Notes: a model not told the origin generated them from the letters alone. Numbered from the stretch's first letter, positions 50,973-63,249 are shown. The stretch is 64,000 bases of DNA from Balaenoptera acutorostrata (GCF_949987535.1 NC_080075.1:7486606-7550605), one strand, 5' to 3'. Numbers and translations: made by a program.

Positions 50973-51032
50973 AGAACATAGATTGAGAAACGTAGATTGG
51001 AGAACGCAGATTGAGAAACGTAGATTGGAAAG
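50973..51032. repeat. 14-bp minisatellite, four units
   Basis: Four tandem 14-bp units in 50977-51032: 'catagattgagaaa', 'cgtagattggagaa', 'cgcagattgagaaa' and 'cgtagattggaaag'. Units 1-2 and 3-4 pair as a 28-bp duplication (50973-51000 and 51001-51028) with two mismatches. This indicates a 14-bp duplication followed by a 28-bp one. Confidence 0.92.
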
Positions 51033-52507
51033 TACATACGTTTGAGCTTGTGTTTTGAAGCTAACTTCCAGAGTCCCAGTGGGAAACTTAGCCCATTAAT
51101 GGCTGGTGCTTTAAAGAAACATAGAAGCCCCTCAGCTAGTCTTCCCCTCCCGCCATGGACCTGCCCATGGATCTATGTAGCAGGTACAAACATTAATCAA
51201 CACTTTTGAACCCCGGTCACAGATCACCTTTGATCAGAAGCCTTGTTGGTCCTAGCATATGGAAATGTAGGAGTTAAGTAAAAGAGAGAAAGCGGGAGAG
51301 AGGGAGGGAAGGAGGGGGAGAGAAAGCCAGATGAAGGGATGGAAGGAGGTGGGGAGCCTAGCTTGCCTGCCACAGAATTTTCTTCTCCTGTCTCAAAACA
51401 AGTTCCTGGCGCATTCAGGTGACCGCATGGTATCCATGGCTGGGGTCAGGGCTCAGTCTGGACCCTGAGACTGGGGACTGGCATGCAGGGACCCTGTTGA
51501 AGACACAGCTGACAATGCAGCTGACCTTGAACTTTGAACCCAAATTACTGAGTGTGCTTCCTGGGGACCAGCTGTTTGTTTACCTCTGCTTGTCCGCCTT
51601 GTTAACAGATTGCAGTCCTTGGAAGAAGAATGATTTTTATTTCATTCTTCAGATATGAATTCTTCTTTTATCCTTTTCTGGCAGGGTTTGGGTAAACTGA
51701 GCTCATCCTGTCAACCTCAACTGTGCGTTGAACACTCTCTCAGCCCAGAGTCAGCATTTCCTTTAAGTTTAGATAGATGCTGGTGTGTAGGTCTGTGGCA
51801 GTCATTGTAGAATCCTGAAAATAGTTTATCTGCGTAAATATCCCAGGATTTTCTGCTTTTCTTGAATTTGAAACATATGAAGAAGTCAGTCAGATGCTCA
51901 TTAAAAAAAAATAAAAATTCTCTGTGTATGATAGTACATTTCCCTCTGGTTCTCCTTCACTGAACATGTCAAAGTCTATTTTGAAGTGATTCTTATTCTC
52001 AGATATTTGTTGGCATTCCAGCCTCTTCAGTTGTTTAGAAATGCTATTTTAAAGCTGTTTTGGTTGTAAAATGTTATACTGAAAACACATTTATTTTAAA
52101 AGTTTTGAATTGCTTTTTATTTTATTGCACTGTGTACTTGAATCGAAATCAAGTGAGGGCAGTGCCTTGTGATATCAGAAAGTGCTTTGTTCGAAGAGGG
52201 CATTTTACTGTAAGAAGGCATGCTTTTGATTAAAGTGGTTTTTCAGATGATTAATACAAGTTCTAGGGAACAAGAAACTAGATTCATTTAAAAAAAAATA
52301 ACTGAGGTCAACATAAAGTTAAAGTTATATCAAAGGAGGCAGGCAGTCAGACTTAATGATACAATGAAGGAATATATACTTTCTTCTTGAACTGAGTCTG
52401 TCCATGGACTTAATTAATTTCAATTATGTGACATAATTGGTTGTGAGTTTTCTCATACTTAGCAGAGTTTTTACTTCCATTTACCCATGCCATTTCTTAA
52501 ACATAGG
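51033..52507. other. Unique sequence, nothing recognised
   Basis: Includes a purine-rich GA/GGA tract at about 51281-51333. No gene or RNA is recognised. Confidence 0.5.
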
Positions 52508-53046
52508 CCAAAATATCTTTTTTTTTAACATCTTTATTGGAGTATAATTGCTTTACAGTGATGTGTTAGTTTCTGCTTTATAACAAAGTGAATCAGCTGT
52601 ACCTATACATATATCCCCACATCTCTTCCCTCTTGCGTCTCCCTCCCTCCCACCCTCCCTATCCCACCCTCCCTATCCCACCCCTCTAGGTGGTCACAAA
52701 GCACCGAGCTGATCTCGCTGTGCTATGCAGCTGCTTCCCACTAGCTAGCTATTTTACATTTGGTAGTGTATATATGCCCATGCCACTCTCTCACTTTGTC
52801 CCAGCTTACCCTTCCCCATCCCCATGTCCTCAAGTCCATTCTCTAGTAGGTCTGCGTCTTTATTCCCGTCTTGCCCCTAGGTTCTTCATGACCATTTTTT
52901 TTTTTTAGATTCCACGTATATGTGTTAGCATACGGTATTTGTTTTTCTCTCATAAAAAGAAACGAAGTTGAGTTACTTGTAGTGAGGTGGATGGACCTAG
53001 AGTCTGTCATACAGAGTGAAGTAAGTCAGAAAGCCCAAAATATCTT
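52508..53046 (-). mobile_element. L1 3' end with 5' inversion (twin priming) and target duplication
   Basis: The left part (about 52520-52950) is L1 3' sequence on the minus strand: poly(T), 'aacatctttattggagtata', 'gtcacaaagcaccgagctga' and 'agcatacggtatttgttttt'. At about 52951 the text switches to the opposite strand: 'cataaaaagaaacgaagttg', then 'ggtggatggacctagagtct' and 'gtgaagtaagtcagaaag' to about 53034. That segment is adjacent to the first in an intact L1 (compare 63490-63590) but inverted. A 12-bp duplication, 'ccaaaatatctt', flanks the whole at 52508-52519 and 53035-53046. Confidence 0.95.
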
Positions 53047-55935
53047 AAAGTGATCTAAAATATATTTTGTAGTTTTTTAAAAAGGTGGCTTTAATCTATA
53101 ACATTTAATCCAAGTCAGGAAGGTTTGGTTTCTGCGGTGTTTATATGATTTGTACATAGCACACTGCTGTGTCATGTGTTCTGTGATCTGAGTTTTATAG
53201 TCAGAGGCTGTTGCACCTGAGAGAGTTGGTCTGAATTCACTCCCAACTAATTTGACAGATCCCTTAGTGGTGGGATGATAAAATTTTTTCTTCAGGTGAA
53301 TTGAGGTTGGACCATCACAAGCCACAGAGGGGTATTACTTTATTATCCAGCAAATCGCCAAGTCCTGCCAGAGGACCTGTGTCTTGTTTTCTGGCTTCTT
53401 TCTATGTTTCCTATTGAAGAACGCTTAGAACTGGCCTTATTTACCTGAAGTGATATGATAAAAAGAGTGACCTCACTTAGTTTATGCAGATACACTAAAC
53501 TTTTGAAGCAAGTTTCTTTTATCAGTCAGTGGCTTTTAATAAAGTTCCTCTGGATACTGGCAAACAAAGTCCAGTTTGTTCTAGTTTTGTAAATATAATT
53601 AGGTGAGTACATTCTATGAAGATGACCTATAAATATCACTTGCAAATATCTATGTGGACAAAGAGCTTTAGGGAACTTGTGTTTAAGGAAGAATCCCCGG
53701 CTTCATGTTGTGTGTATTAAAAAGATTGACATAATGCTGTTCTGCCACCGTTTTGAGGTTTTTGTGAAGTTGCTTAGCCTGAAACTTTCATTTCCTTTCC
53801 TGTATTAGTACATCTGTCCCACAATAGCCTGATGGACCCTGAAGCATGAAATAGCCTCTCATGTGCTCTGTGCTACCTCCATGTACATTCATGGTTCTCT
53901 GATCAGGACATTTCATATTTTGAAGGTTTGGAACCTGGAGAGGCTCTGGGGCTGGATTGCTTCCAGCTCAATCCAACTCAAAAGTTTCTAATTTGGAAAC
54001 TTTGGAAAATCGTTTACTCACTTCTAAGCCAGTGTCCGTCTGCACAAGAAGAGGCATAATGAGAAGTAGGGAGATGAGAGGTGCAGTTTTCAGCCCCTTT
54101 CCTTCAAGGCAGCAGGCGTCCACCGCGTTCAAGGGAGTCCAGTACCACCTTGCACATCACTTTACACCCCAAGTGTGGGAGCCCCCAGGAGCTGGTCAGA
54201 GACTCGGTAGAAATTGACCTAGGTTGGCATATCCGCTAAGATGCTTTTTTCTAGAGGTTTTGGAGATTTACATTTGTGGGCAACATCCTGATTGGTTTGA
54301 CTTCAGAGCTTTTATTTTATTTGAAAAAGTATTTAACCTGTTAATATAAGCAGAGGAGAGAAATCAGGTTTCGAGCAGGAGATCGATGGAAGCATGGTTC
54401 AGTGTGTATGGTGTGTTTGAAGCAAGTTGTTGCATAATAAAAGCACAGGCCATTTTTCATCCTCTGCGACCCTGTAGGGGCGTCAGGCTTGCCCCTTCGT
54501 GCAGGTCCTGCATGTCTGAAGCGCTTTGCGCATCCTCTGGAGCCGTTAGACTCAAAGTCGGTCTGTGGGATGAACATTGTACTTAATCAAAACTGTCCTT
54601 GAGACACGCTCAACCTCCCCTGAAGATGAGTTTATGCCTGTTCTAACATACCCAGACCTCCCCCTGTGTATGGGTAACAGGTGTGCATAAATTAGTCATG
54701 TGGGAAGTGCGTGGTTGGGGTGTAGGGACTTTGTTGTATGAAAAATATGGATCTTTAAACAGTAGAACCCAACTCAGTGCGGGGAAATGAGAAGCATAAA
54801 GAATTTGCACCTGAACGTGGACCAGTAGGTCCCTGTTCTCACTTCAGACGTGCTCTGGGCACGCGTGCTCATTGTAGAGACACGGCCGGTGGAATCAGTA
54901 GATGCTTCAGTGACTGTCGTGCTCTTGCACCCATGTGTTTGCACTTTCCTCCTTGGCTCTTACTAGCTCTCTCCGTTTCTTTTCCAGGCATAGATATTTG
55001 GATTCTGGTATTGAACTTACTGGTTTATGTTACAACTGGGACCCCACGGCGGGGTGCCCCATGAGGATGAAGGGCTGTGAATTATTCATTTCTGTATCCT
55101 CAACTCCTCACACAGCTGAATTGGGGCTCAATAAATGTTACCAAAATGTGTGTATGATGACTTCATTTTCCTGTGAGCAGCCTTTGCAGATATTAATTAA
55201 AATGTCTGCATAGACTGCACAGTTGCCTATAGCATAAAAGGGACATCTGCTTACCCGCCAGCGTTATCAGTTCCTGATCCATGGTTGTGAGATCTTGGAT
55301 GATACCCTGTTAATAAACAGCTTCCTGGGAATGGAAGCTCAGCTGCTGGGTCTGAGAACAATATCGGCTGTTGAACTGAACAAACATTTACTGTGTCCTT
55401 TTGTGTGCTGAGCTGATGTCAGGGTCTGCCGCCATGTTCTGTGTGTGCCCTCCACCTGCACTTGACCTCTGAACTGCTCCATCTACCAGGACAGTCTCAG
55501 CAAAGGCAGGCACCCTGGGGAAGCCCAAAAAGGAAGGTCATAGGTAGTGGAAGGCTGAGATCTCAGCACGCTCTTCCTTCATCTTTGAGTCATCTTTTCA
55601 TCTGCCCAAGACTAATTGCAGGGCATCTATTCCACAGACTTTGACTGGGTACCTACTGTGTGCCAGGCACTGTGCTGTCTGCTGAGAACACGTTTGACAT
55701 TAATGTGTGGTCCTTGACCTCAAGGAGGTCCAAAGCAATAGACGTAAATTCCAAGATCTGCTCTGTGGCAATGAAATTTATTCCTTGGAAGGGATTGCAT
55801 TCATCAATAATAATAAGCACATTCTGTAGGAAAATCTCACTGCTGAGCTTGAAAAAATAAAGATTGATCATCCATGCCAAGACTGAAGTAAATGTTAATG
55901 AGTCAGTAGGAGCAAAAGGAAAAAAAAAATTGTTG

Positions 55936-55972
55936 TAATAATAATGATGATGATGATTATAATAATAATAAC
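55936..55972. repeat. (TAA)/(TGA) microsatellite
   Basis: 'taataataa', then 'tgatgatgatgat', then 'taataataataac', a trinucleotide repeat with interconverting units. Confidence 0.85.
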
Positions 55973-56627
55973 GAAAATCGTAATAAAAACCTTAGTCATT
56001 TGCATTTGACACTGTAGTTCTAAAATAGAAGTTCCCTTTTGGAGTGTGCGGCATGGAAAAAATTAAGTTGATGAAATGACATTTAGGTTTTATGTGTCAT
56101 CTTAATAGTTTCTAAATCTGAAACATAGCATGTGATAGAGTGTCCTCATAATGTTGCTGTTTTTGCCAGATCAGTGCTGAGTTTCTAGCAAAAGCAAAGA
56201 TGAAGTGAGGTTTGAGTTTACATGTAATGTGACAGATGGAAGAGCGGTGATAGTCATGAGGAGTGGGATTTCCACTCCCTCCCTTTCCTGATAACCGTAG
56301 TCCTCTCACGTGTTCTAGACTGAAATGAGAAGGTCAGGGGTACAGCTCTTGTTGAGTGAGCACTGATGCTCGCAGGGTGCCGTGCTGAGCATTGTGGGAA
56401 GAATAGACAGAGGAATAGACGGAGACCACACGCGCCTTAGACGTAAACCGTAGATCATCGCAGGGTCACGGGCGAGCCGTGACAGGGATGCGGGCTGGGA
56501 TGGGAGAAGGAAGGTCAGTTTCTTTGGGGGCTCTAGGAAAGCAACTCACAGGAGGTGACCTGCAAGTAGAACCTTGAAGGCTGTGTGAGATGGTGTTAGC
56601 TGAAGAGGGAGGAAATGCATTGTTGAC

Positions 56628-56671
56628 TGTGTGTGTGTGTATCTGTGTGTGTGGGCGTGTGCATGAGTGTG
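56628..56671. repeat. (TG)n microsatellite, interrupted
   Basis: Two TG runs separated by 'atc', followed by degenerate GT text. The opposite-strand frame here (His/Thr-rich) is an artefact of the repeat. Confidence 0.88.
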
Positions 56672-57460
56672 TTCTTTCCTAAAGCACTTAACCCCCTGAG
56701 GCAGGGACCAGGTCTCAGTCCCCGAAGAAATTCCCTCAATCCCCGATCTGATGTAGGGCACAAAAGTTTGTTCAGTAGTACTTATGGGAGGGCCAGGGCT
56801 GGGAAGCTTGCGGGGAGGGGGGAGTGACATTACAGCAAACTAGGAGGAGCAGCTTGAGTTGGATAAGTGAAAGATACTCCTTTTGAGGACCCTCTCTGGC
56901 AGGTTGATTAACACAGGAGCTCCCTCCCCACAGACCTCACCTCCGCCACCTGCGCTAATCCTCTCCTGCTCATTCCACAGTCAGAGAGCAGAGAGGTTTC
57001 TTAAAGTGGGACTTTCCTACCCTTTACATATGATTTTTATTCTTGACCTTGGTTTAATTGTCATGGTAAGAGTTGCAGCATTAAAAATGTATTCTATGTT
57101 GTGAATGCAGAGACACAACACACACACGTTTAACATATTTAGTACAGTACACGTGTACTGGGGTAGATCAGAGCATCTTCTTTTTCCATTTTTTTTTTTT
57201 TTAAGCTATGTAAATCTCAGACACCAAGGAGGCAGAAATTTTCTATTTGGGGAGTGTGTTTTTCCCAAAGCAAAGTTGAATTTTTATTGGAAAAGAGCTG
57301 TGGGACAAGTCCTTTCAAAATACATCTGATTCAAATGATGTACGCAGACGGCATCGTAGGTATGCTTCACACCATTGAACTGCTGTTGTCACTTTGTGCT
57401 TTATCTCTTTTGAATGGATTCGTTGGACCTCACTCTCCACCCAGCTAGAATTCAGAAGAT

Positions 57461-57803
57461 CCTCGTCATCTTTTTTTTTTTTTTACTTTTTTTTTAAAGA
57501 ATTTCACTTTATTTATTTATTTATTTTTTGGCTGTGTTGGGTCTTCGTTTCTGTGCAAGGGCTTTCTCTAGTTGCGGCAAGCGGGGTCTACTCTTCATCG
57601 CGGTGCGCGGGCCTCTCACTATCGCAGCCTCTCGTTGCGGAGCACAGGCTCCAGATGCGCAAGCTCAGCAGTTGTGGCACACGAGCTTAGTTGCTCCGCG
57701 GCATGTGGGATCTTCCCAGACCAGGGCTCGAACCCGTGTCCCCTGCATTGGCAGGCAGATTCTCAACCACTGCGCCACCAGGGAAGCCCCCCTCGTCATC
57801 TTT
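57461..57803 (-). mobile_element. CHR-type tRNA-derived SINE with target duplication
   Basis: The body is about 57474-57790: long T tract, 'ggctgtgttgggtcttcgtt', 'gggctcgaacccgtgtcccc' and 'actgcgccaccagggaagcc', on the minus strand. The 13-bp duplication 'cctcgtcatcttt' is perfect at 57461-57473 and 57791-57803. The 'ggctcgaaccc' B-box-like segment is intact. Overlapping frames at 57394-57848 are SINE-derived, not genes. Confidence 0.95.
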
Positions 57804-58654
57804 AATTGTTCCTTTTGCAAAAATACAAATCAGCTCCTAAGTTTATAGAACTTGTAATTATGGCTCTTGAGAATACTTGGGTAGAATGTGAAATAAAGTA
57901 CTTTTTGATTCTTAAGCCCAAAGCATATTTCTTTCCTGCTATTCTATATGCTTTTCAGTATTGAAAGCTTATATCTAGAACTTGACCATCTGAACTCTGG
58001 TAAGCGTCACAAATACAGTTCAGACCAAAGTCCTTACTGATACTTTGTACACACAATCCAGTAACTCCTTAAGAAGCCGTTGAACTTGGAGCAGTGCAGC
58101 ATTTGGTCTGAAGAGAGGGCAACTGTGAGAAGATACGGGTGGATCAAAGTTAAACAGAGCCCCATTCCGTCTTATCTTCAAACTTCCCCTGTGTTACCGC
58201 ATCTAGCGTGGAGCGAAGTTACTGCCATGTGTAACTCCCATGGGGTGAGGAACAGAGTTTGCTTAAAATACATTGTGTCTGGCCCGGTGGTTTCAAACTC
58301 TCCCAAAGGTAGGGTTGTGGAGGTGGCGCTCTCTGTTCTTTTCCAGCGTTTGTAAAATGTGAAGCCTTTATGAGGCTGACGCTCTGGATGGGCGTATTGG
58401 GAATGCATGGCACATGCATCAATACAGTAACATCAGAGAAGCCTTTCAGGGACGCTCGGCAGAGCCCTCGCTGAAAGCTCCGAAAGACTGAGCAAAAAAT
58501 ATATATATATATACCACCATTCCATGAGAAGTGGCCAAAGGACGGGAACTATGAAATAGGCTTATTTCAGCCCCAGAGGTAGGAAGGAGTCCAGGCATAA
58601 AGGGAAAAAGCATGTTAAATTGAGAACTTAACAATGGCTCTTAACTTTTTAGGA
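57804..58654. other. Unique sequence, nothing recognised
   Basis: Includes a short (AT)n run at 58499-58513. Opposite frames at 58080-58422 overlap and have no domains. Confidence 0.5.
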
Positions 58655-59750
58655 ACTGTGTTACCTTTCTCTTAATCGGGGTATAATTTGCACACAGTGA
58701 AATGTTCAGTTATTAAGTGTGCCTTTCAGTCAGTTAAGGTAAATGCAAAGGCTAAGAGCATCTTCCTCGTGCATCTGTCCAATCAGTTCCCTGGTCCCCA
58801 GAAGCAAGCCTTGATTCTTGATTTGATTTCTATCACCATAGGTTGACTCTGACCCACTTTAGAATTTTGTAGAAGTGGGATCATACAGAATATACCTTTT
58901 ATTTCTGGCTGCTTTTTACCCAGCATAATGTTTCTGAGAGTCATCCATATTGTTGCCTGTATCAGTAGTTGTTTGTTGTTGTTTTTTTTTTTCCATTGAT
59001 AATGAAAAATCCACTGTATGAATGTATCACAGTAGATTGATCTCTTGATGGAAATCTGAGCTATTTCTAGGCTTGGGTTACCATGAATAAAGCAGCTATG
59101 GACACTGTAGTTCAGAGCTTTTTGTAGGCATATGGTTTGATTTCTTTTGTATAAATACCTAGTAACAGACTTGTTGGGTTGTAGAAAAGATTGTGTTTAA
59201 CTTTTTAAACTGCAAGAGATTTCCAAAGTGACTGTACCTTTTTATACTTGATCAGCAATATTGAAGAGTTTTGGTATTCCACATCCTCTTCAACATTTGG
59301 TGGTGGTAGACTTTTTCATTTAATCACTCTAGTGGGTGAGTTGGTATCTCATTGTGTTTTTAATTTGCATTTCCCAGATGGAAATAATAATGAACACTTT
59401 TTCATATGCTTATTGGCCATTCGCTTATCTTCATTTATGAAGTACCTCCTCAGGTCTTTTGCCTGTCTTCTAGTGTGTTGTTATTATTATTGTTTATTAG
59501 GGATCAAAGCATTTTTATGTACTAGATACAAATCAATTTTTGGATATCTGCGTTGCAGATGTTTTCTCCCATTCTGCAGCTTACCTGTTCATTCTCTCAA
59601 TGGTACTTTTTGATGAACAGATATTTTTAATTGTGATGAAATCCAATTTTTTTCTTTTATGTTTTATTCTTTTCTGTACTCTCTCTAAAAATCTTTGCTT
59701 ACTTCAACATCATGAATTATTAGTCTATACTTTGTTCTAATAGCTTTTGA
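58655..59750 (-). mobile_element. Old L1 (L1M type): 3' UTR and ORF2 C-terminal region
   Basis: Antisense L1 block order is clear: 'ggggtataatttgcacacag', 'gtagaagtgggatcatacag', 'cccagcataatgtttctgag', 'accatgaataaagcagctat', 'gagatttccaaagtgactgt', 'tttaatttgcatttcccaga' and 'gatgttttctcccattctgc'. It is heavily mutated with no intact ORF2 frame. The 121-codon plus frame at 59248-59613 is an antisense shadow. Confidence 0.85.
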
Positions 59751-59754
59751 AAAA

Positions 59755-60185
59755 CTGATTTTGAAATCATTTTAGATTTACAGAGGAGTTGCAAAAGATA
59801 GTACACTGAGTGCCTGCATACCCTTCACCCAGCTGTCCCTGATGTTAACATCTTACATGAGCATGGTACAATGATCAAAACCAAGAAATTGGCATCAGTA
59901 CAACATATTTAGTAAATTTAAGTAAAAGGTCCTTGTGGTGTTCCAGGATCCCATCCGGGACAGCATGTTGCATTTAGTTGTCATGACTCCTTAATGTTCT
60001 CTAGTTTGTGACAATTCCTCAGTCTTTCCTTATATTTTATGACCTTGACATTTTGGAGACTACTCCAGAAGTTTTGTAAATACCCCTCAATTTGGGTTTA
60101 TCTGAAATTTTTCTCATGATTAGGCTGAGGTTTTGGATGACTTGGGACAATGAACGCTACAGAGGTGAAGTACCCTTCTCATTGT
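59755..60185 (-). mobile_element. Old L1 (L1M type) 3' UTR, separate copy
   Basis: 'tttagatttacagaggagtt', 'cacccagctgtccctgatgt', 'aaccaagaaattggcatcag', 'ccaggatcccatccgggaca', 'gcatttagttgtcatgactc' and 'ctacagaggtgaagtaccct' follow an old L1 3' UTR in reverse. It resembles the 22678-22870 piece. It starts almost exactly where the preceding L1 piece stops. Confidence 0.75.
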
Positions 60186-60416
60186 TTCCAATAGTTTTTA
60201 TTGCTGTTGTTTTAGCTCTTATGTTTAGGTCTGTGATTGTCTCAAATTTTATTTTTGTGTATATTCTTTTGAGAGAACCCTGCTGGGATCTTGGCTGGAA
60301 TTGTTTTGAGTCTTTAGATCAACTTGAGAAGAATTGACATCTTAACAATATTAAGTTTTTCAACTCATGCATTCATGGTGTGTCTTTCCATTTATTTAGG
60401 TCATCCTTAGTTTCTC

Positions 60417-60925
60417 TCAGCGATGTTTTAGAGTTTTGGTATAAAGATCTGACATGTCTTTTGTTACATTTATTCCTAGGTATTTGGTATTTTTTATACT
60501 TTTATAAGTAGTACTTTTAGTGATTTTTATTGCTAATATATTGACTTTATATCCTGTGACATTGCTGAGTTCATTTGTCAGGTCTAGTAGTTTTCTTGTA
60601 GATTTATTCAGACTTATGTACACAGTATGTCATCAGTGAATAAAGAAACTTTTGCTTCTTCCTTTCCAATCTGTATGACTTTATTTCTCTTGCTTGTCTG
60701 ATTGCACTGGCTAGGACCTCCATAAAATGTTGAATAGAGGTGGAAAGAGTCGACATTTTTTCTTATTCCCAACCTGAGGGGGAAACATTTAATATTTCCC
60801 TGTTCAGTGTTGTTAGCTGTAGTTCTTTTGTTTGTTTGTTTGTTTTTGTGTTTTGTTTTGTGTTTTTGGTGTCCATTACAGGCTGAGGAAGTTCTCCTCT
60901 TTCTAGTTTGCTGAAAATTTTTCAC
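60417..60925 (-). pseudogene. L1 reverse transcriptase remnant with altered catalytic motif
   Basis: Two overlapping minus frames (60614-60925 and 60417-60623) cover the catalytic core. The active-site motif, normally F-A-D-D in L1, reads F-T-D-D ('LFTDDILC'). Downstream, 'LTNELSNVTGYKVN' and 'NTKYLGINVTKDMSDLY' align with the conserved stretches after the active site. The frame shift between the two parts and the short length show it is inactive. Confidence 0.8.
60824..60868. repeat. (TTTG)n microsatellite inside old L1
   Basis: Four 'tttg' units followed by degenerate T/G text. On the minus strand it produces a Lys/Asn/Gln-rich stretch in the remnant frame. Confidence 0.85.
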
Positions 60926-61845
60926 ATAAATGGGTGTTGTAACACAAATGGGTTATGTTTTGGACATAAATGGATGTGTCATGTGCTTTCTCAGCATCTA
61001 CTGAAATGACCATATGAATTTTCCCCTTTAATTTGTTAATACAGTGAACTACATTAATTGATTTCCAACCTTTAATCCCTGGAGTAAACTCTACATGGTT
61101 ATAGTATATTATCCTTCTTTGTATATTTCCAGATGGTTTGATAATATTTGGTTAAAGATTTTTTATATTGTTGTTCATGAGGGATTTTGATCTGTAATGT
61201 TCTTTCCTTATCTTTGGTTTTGATACCAAGATTAATAATGACTTCATAAGATGAGTTGGGAAATATTCTCTTCCTTATTTTCTAAAAGACCGTGTGTGAC
61301 AGGTATTATCTGTGATTAATTTTTGAAAGAATTTAACACTAGAAACATTTAGTCCTAGAGTTTCGTTCTGGGAAGTTGTTTAATTACAAATTCAATTTCT
61401 TTAACAGATACAATCTTATTCAGATTTTCTATGTCCTTTTATGTCACTTTTGGTAAGTTGTATCTTTCAAGTAATTTTTCTATTTCATCCAGGTTGTCAA
61501 ATTTATTGGCATAAAGTTATTAAATGATACACCCTCATTAGGCTCTTAATTTTTCTATAATTTGTAGTTATGGTCACTGTTTTATTCTTAATATTGATAA
61601 TTTCTGTTTTCTCTGTCTTTTCTTCATCTTGATCAGTATTGCTAGGTGGTTATCAATTTTATCAATCTTTTTAAAGAACTGACTTCTGGCTTTGTTGATT
61701 GTTTTTCTGTTTGTCAGTTTTCCATTTCATTAATTTCCTCTTATTTTTATTATTTTCTGTCTTTTGCTTCAGGTTTAATTTGGGAAACTGTATTACTTTT
61801 AACATTCTCCTTAATGGAATTACTAATTAGTAAGGAGAAAAAAGA

Positions 61846-63078
61846 GATGAATTAGTATGAAGATTTTTTAATAGGGAATACTTTTTTTATGAAAAGTATT
61901 ACAGTTAAGTTGAACTTAATGTGAGTTTTCTAAATATGAGCAAAGTTCACCTATTAGATGTCTACTAAAATACTCTGAACAAGCATGGCTGCCCTGGTCT
62001 TTATGGCAGCTGCCCACAGGATTGGATTAGTTCATAGACTGAACCACAACCCTTTCTAGAATTGGCAAAGTAATGCCTCCTGAAAGATATATACAAGAGG
62101 GCATACAACAGATTTTCTTCACACAATTAAATTCATTTGAAACATGAAAATTATACATCTAGTTTTAATTGATGTGTTCAACCGTGGGCATTGATGTGAG
62201 AAATATGGTAATTACACTTAAGAGATAAACATTAATAGTTTTATGCTCATGAATCATCCATAAAAGGATTAGGTGCCCCCAGTGTTTTTCATCCGTGTCC
62301 TTTATGGGGGAGAACATTAACAGTGGAGGGAAATGATTCTAGACTACCACTAAGAATGAATGATTATTGTCTATATTCATAAAAATCAGATGGTAACTTA
62401 AGGTATACCATAAAGCAATAACGATAATGATAAGGATTAATAACACTTCCTGCTTTTGAAAGCATGATAACCAGGCTTTTTCATGCCCCAGATGAAAAGT
62501 ACCTTTTTTATGGGGCCTTAGGGGGGATATAGAAGTTTTGTGCAAAAGTGGTTTTGGATGACAAAGAAGGGACTAAGACCTCCAAGTTTAGACTTCATAT
62601 GGAACTTTGCTACTAAATGTTATTTCTGCTGTTCTTTTTCATAATAAGCTTTGAAAACAAGACTGAAATGTATATAAAGTTGGCCCTTGGAGGCTGCTTC
62701 TCTTAGGTTTTGGTTTCAAGTGATGCTTGTACTTGTCCTTCATGCCACACTGACACATCACTTCTATAAGGTAGCCTTTAGGTCAGCATTTTCTATGGCC
62801 GTTGTTTAACGCTTATTTGGGATATGTGTGTTCATCTCACCTCATAAATATTTCTGGTCAGAATGAATGAATGCAGCAATCCAAAAGTGTTAAAGAATTA
62901 AAGATTGGAGCATTTAATATTACAAGCACTGATGCTCGCACAGATGCTTTTCTGATAGTGGCGCCAACTTTGTGGAAGGCAGGAGTGGAACACGGTGTGT
63001 GGTGACTTGGTCAGTAATCCTGATCCCCAGAGTGTCTAAAGAACTAGGAATTGGTTAATGGAGATGTTCGTTACTAGA
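61846..63078. other. Unique sequence, nothing recognised
   Basis: AT-rich sequence between two L1 regions. No gene or repeat recognised. Confidence 0.5.
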
Positions 63079-63204
63079 TTTTTTTTTTTTAACATCTTTA
63101 TTGTAGTATAATTGCTTTACAGTGGTGTGTTAGTTTCTGCTGTATAACAAAGTGAATCAGCTATACATATACATATATCCCCATATCTCCTTCCTCTTCC
63201 ATCT

Positions 63205-63249
63205 CCCTCCCACCTTCCCTATCCCACCCCCCACCCCCACCCCCCAGCC
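63205..63249 (-). repeat. L1 3' UTR polypurine tract (G-rich on minus strand)
   Basis: C-rich on the plus strand ('ccaccccccacccccacccc'), so four or more G runs on the L1 sense strand, as in the G-rich tract typical of L1 3' UTRs. The 52.5 kb copy has an equivalent tract at about 52632-52686, where 'accctccctatccc' is duplicated. Confidence 0.8.

Larger units (their letters stand above)
53047..57460. other. Unique sequence with minor old repeats
   Basis: No supportable gene. About 54990-55145 has a weak L2-like 3' end ('ttcatttctgtatcctcaac' then 'ggggctcaataaatgttacc', plus). About 55643-55745 has an old dispersed repeat fragment ('gtgtgccaggcactgtgctg'). Frames around 54777-55213 and 56546-56830 are not protein-like. 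Confidence 0.45.
60186..61845 (-). mobile_element. Old L1 (L1M type) ORF2 reverse-transcriptase region
   Basis: Minus-strand translation gives 'KNTKYLGINVTKDMSDLYTK' (60417-60623) and 'VIQIGKEEAKVSLFTDDILC' (60614-60925), which match the L1 reverse transcriptase. Further antisense blocks run to about 61800 ('tttaaagaactgacttctgg', the region before RT). The ORF2 C-terminal part expected between this and the 3' UTR at 59755-60185 is missing. A TTTG microsatellite interrupts it at 60824-60868. Confidence 0.85.

Noticed and set aside
57394..57848. Three overlapping plus frames of 77-106 codons
   Set aside because: They fall in the CHR SINE, whose antisense text is naturally open.
59248..59613. 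121-codon plus frame with hydrophobic, cysteine-rich product
   Set aside because: It is the antisense shadow of an old L1 ORF2 region.
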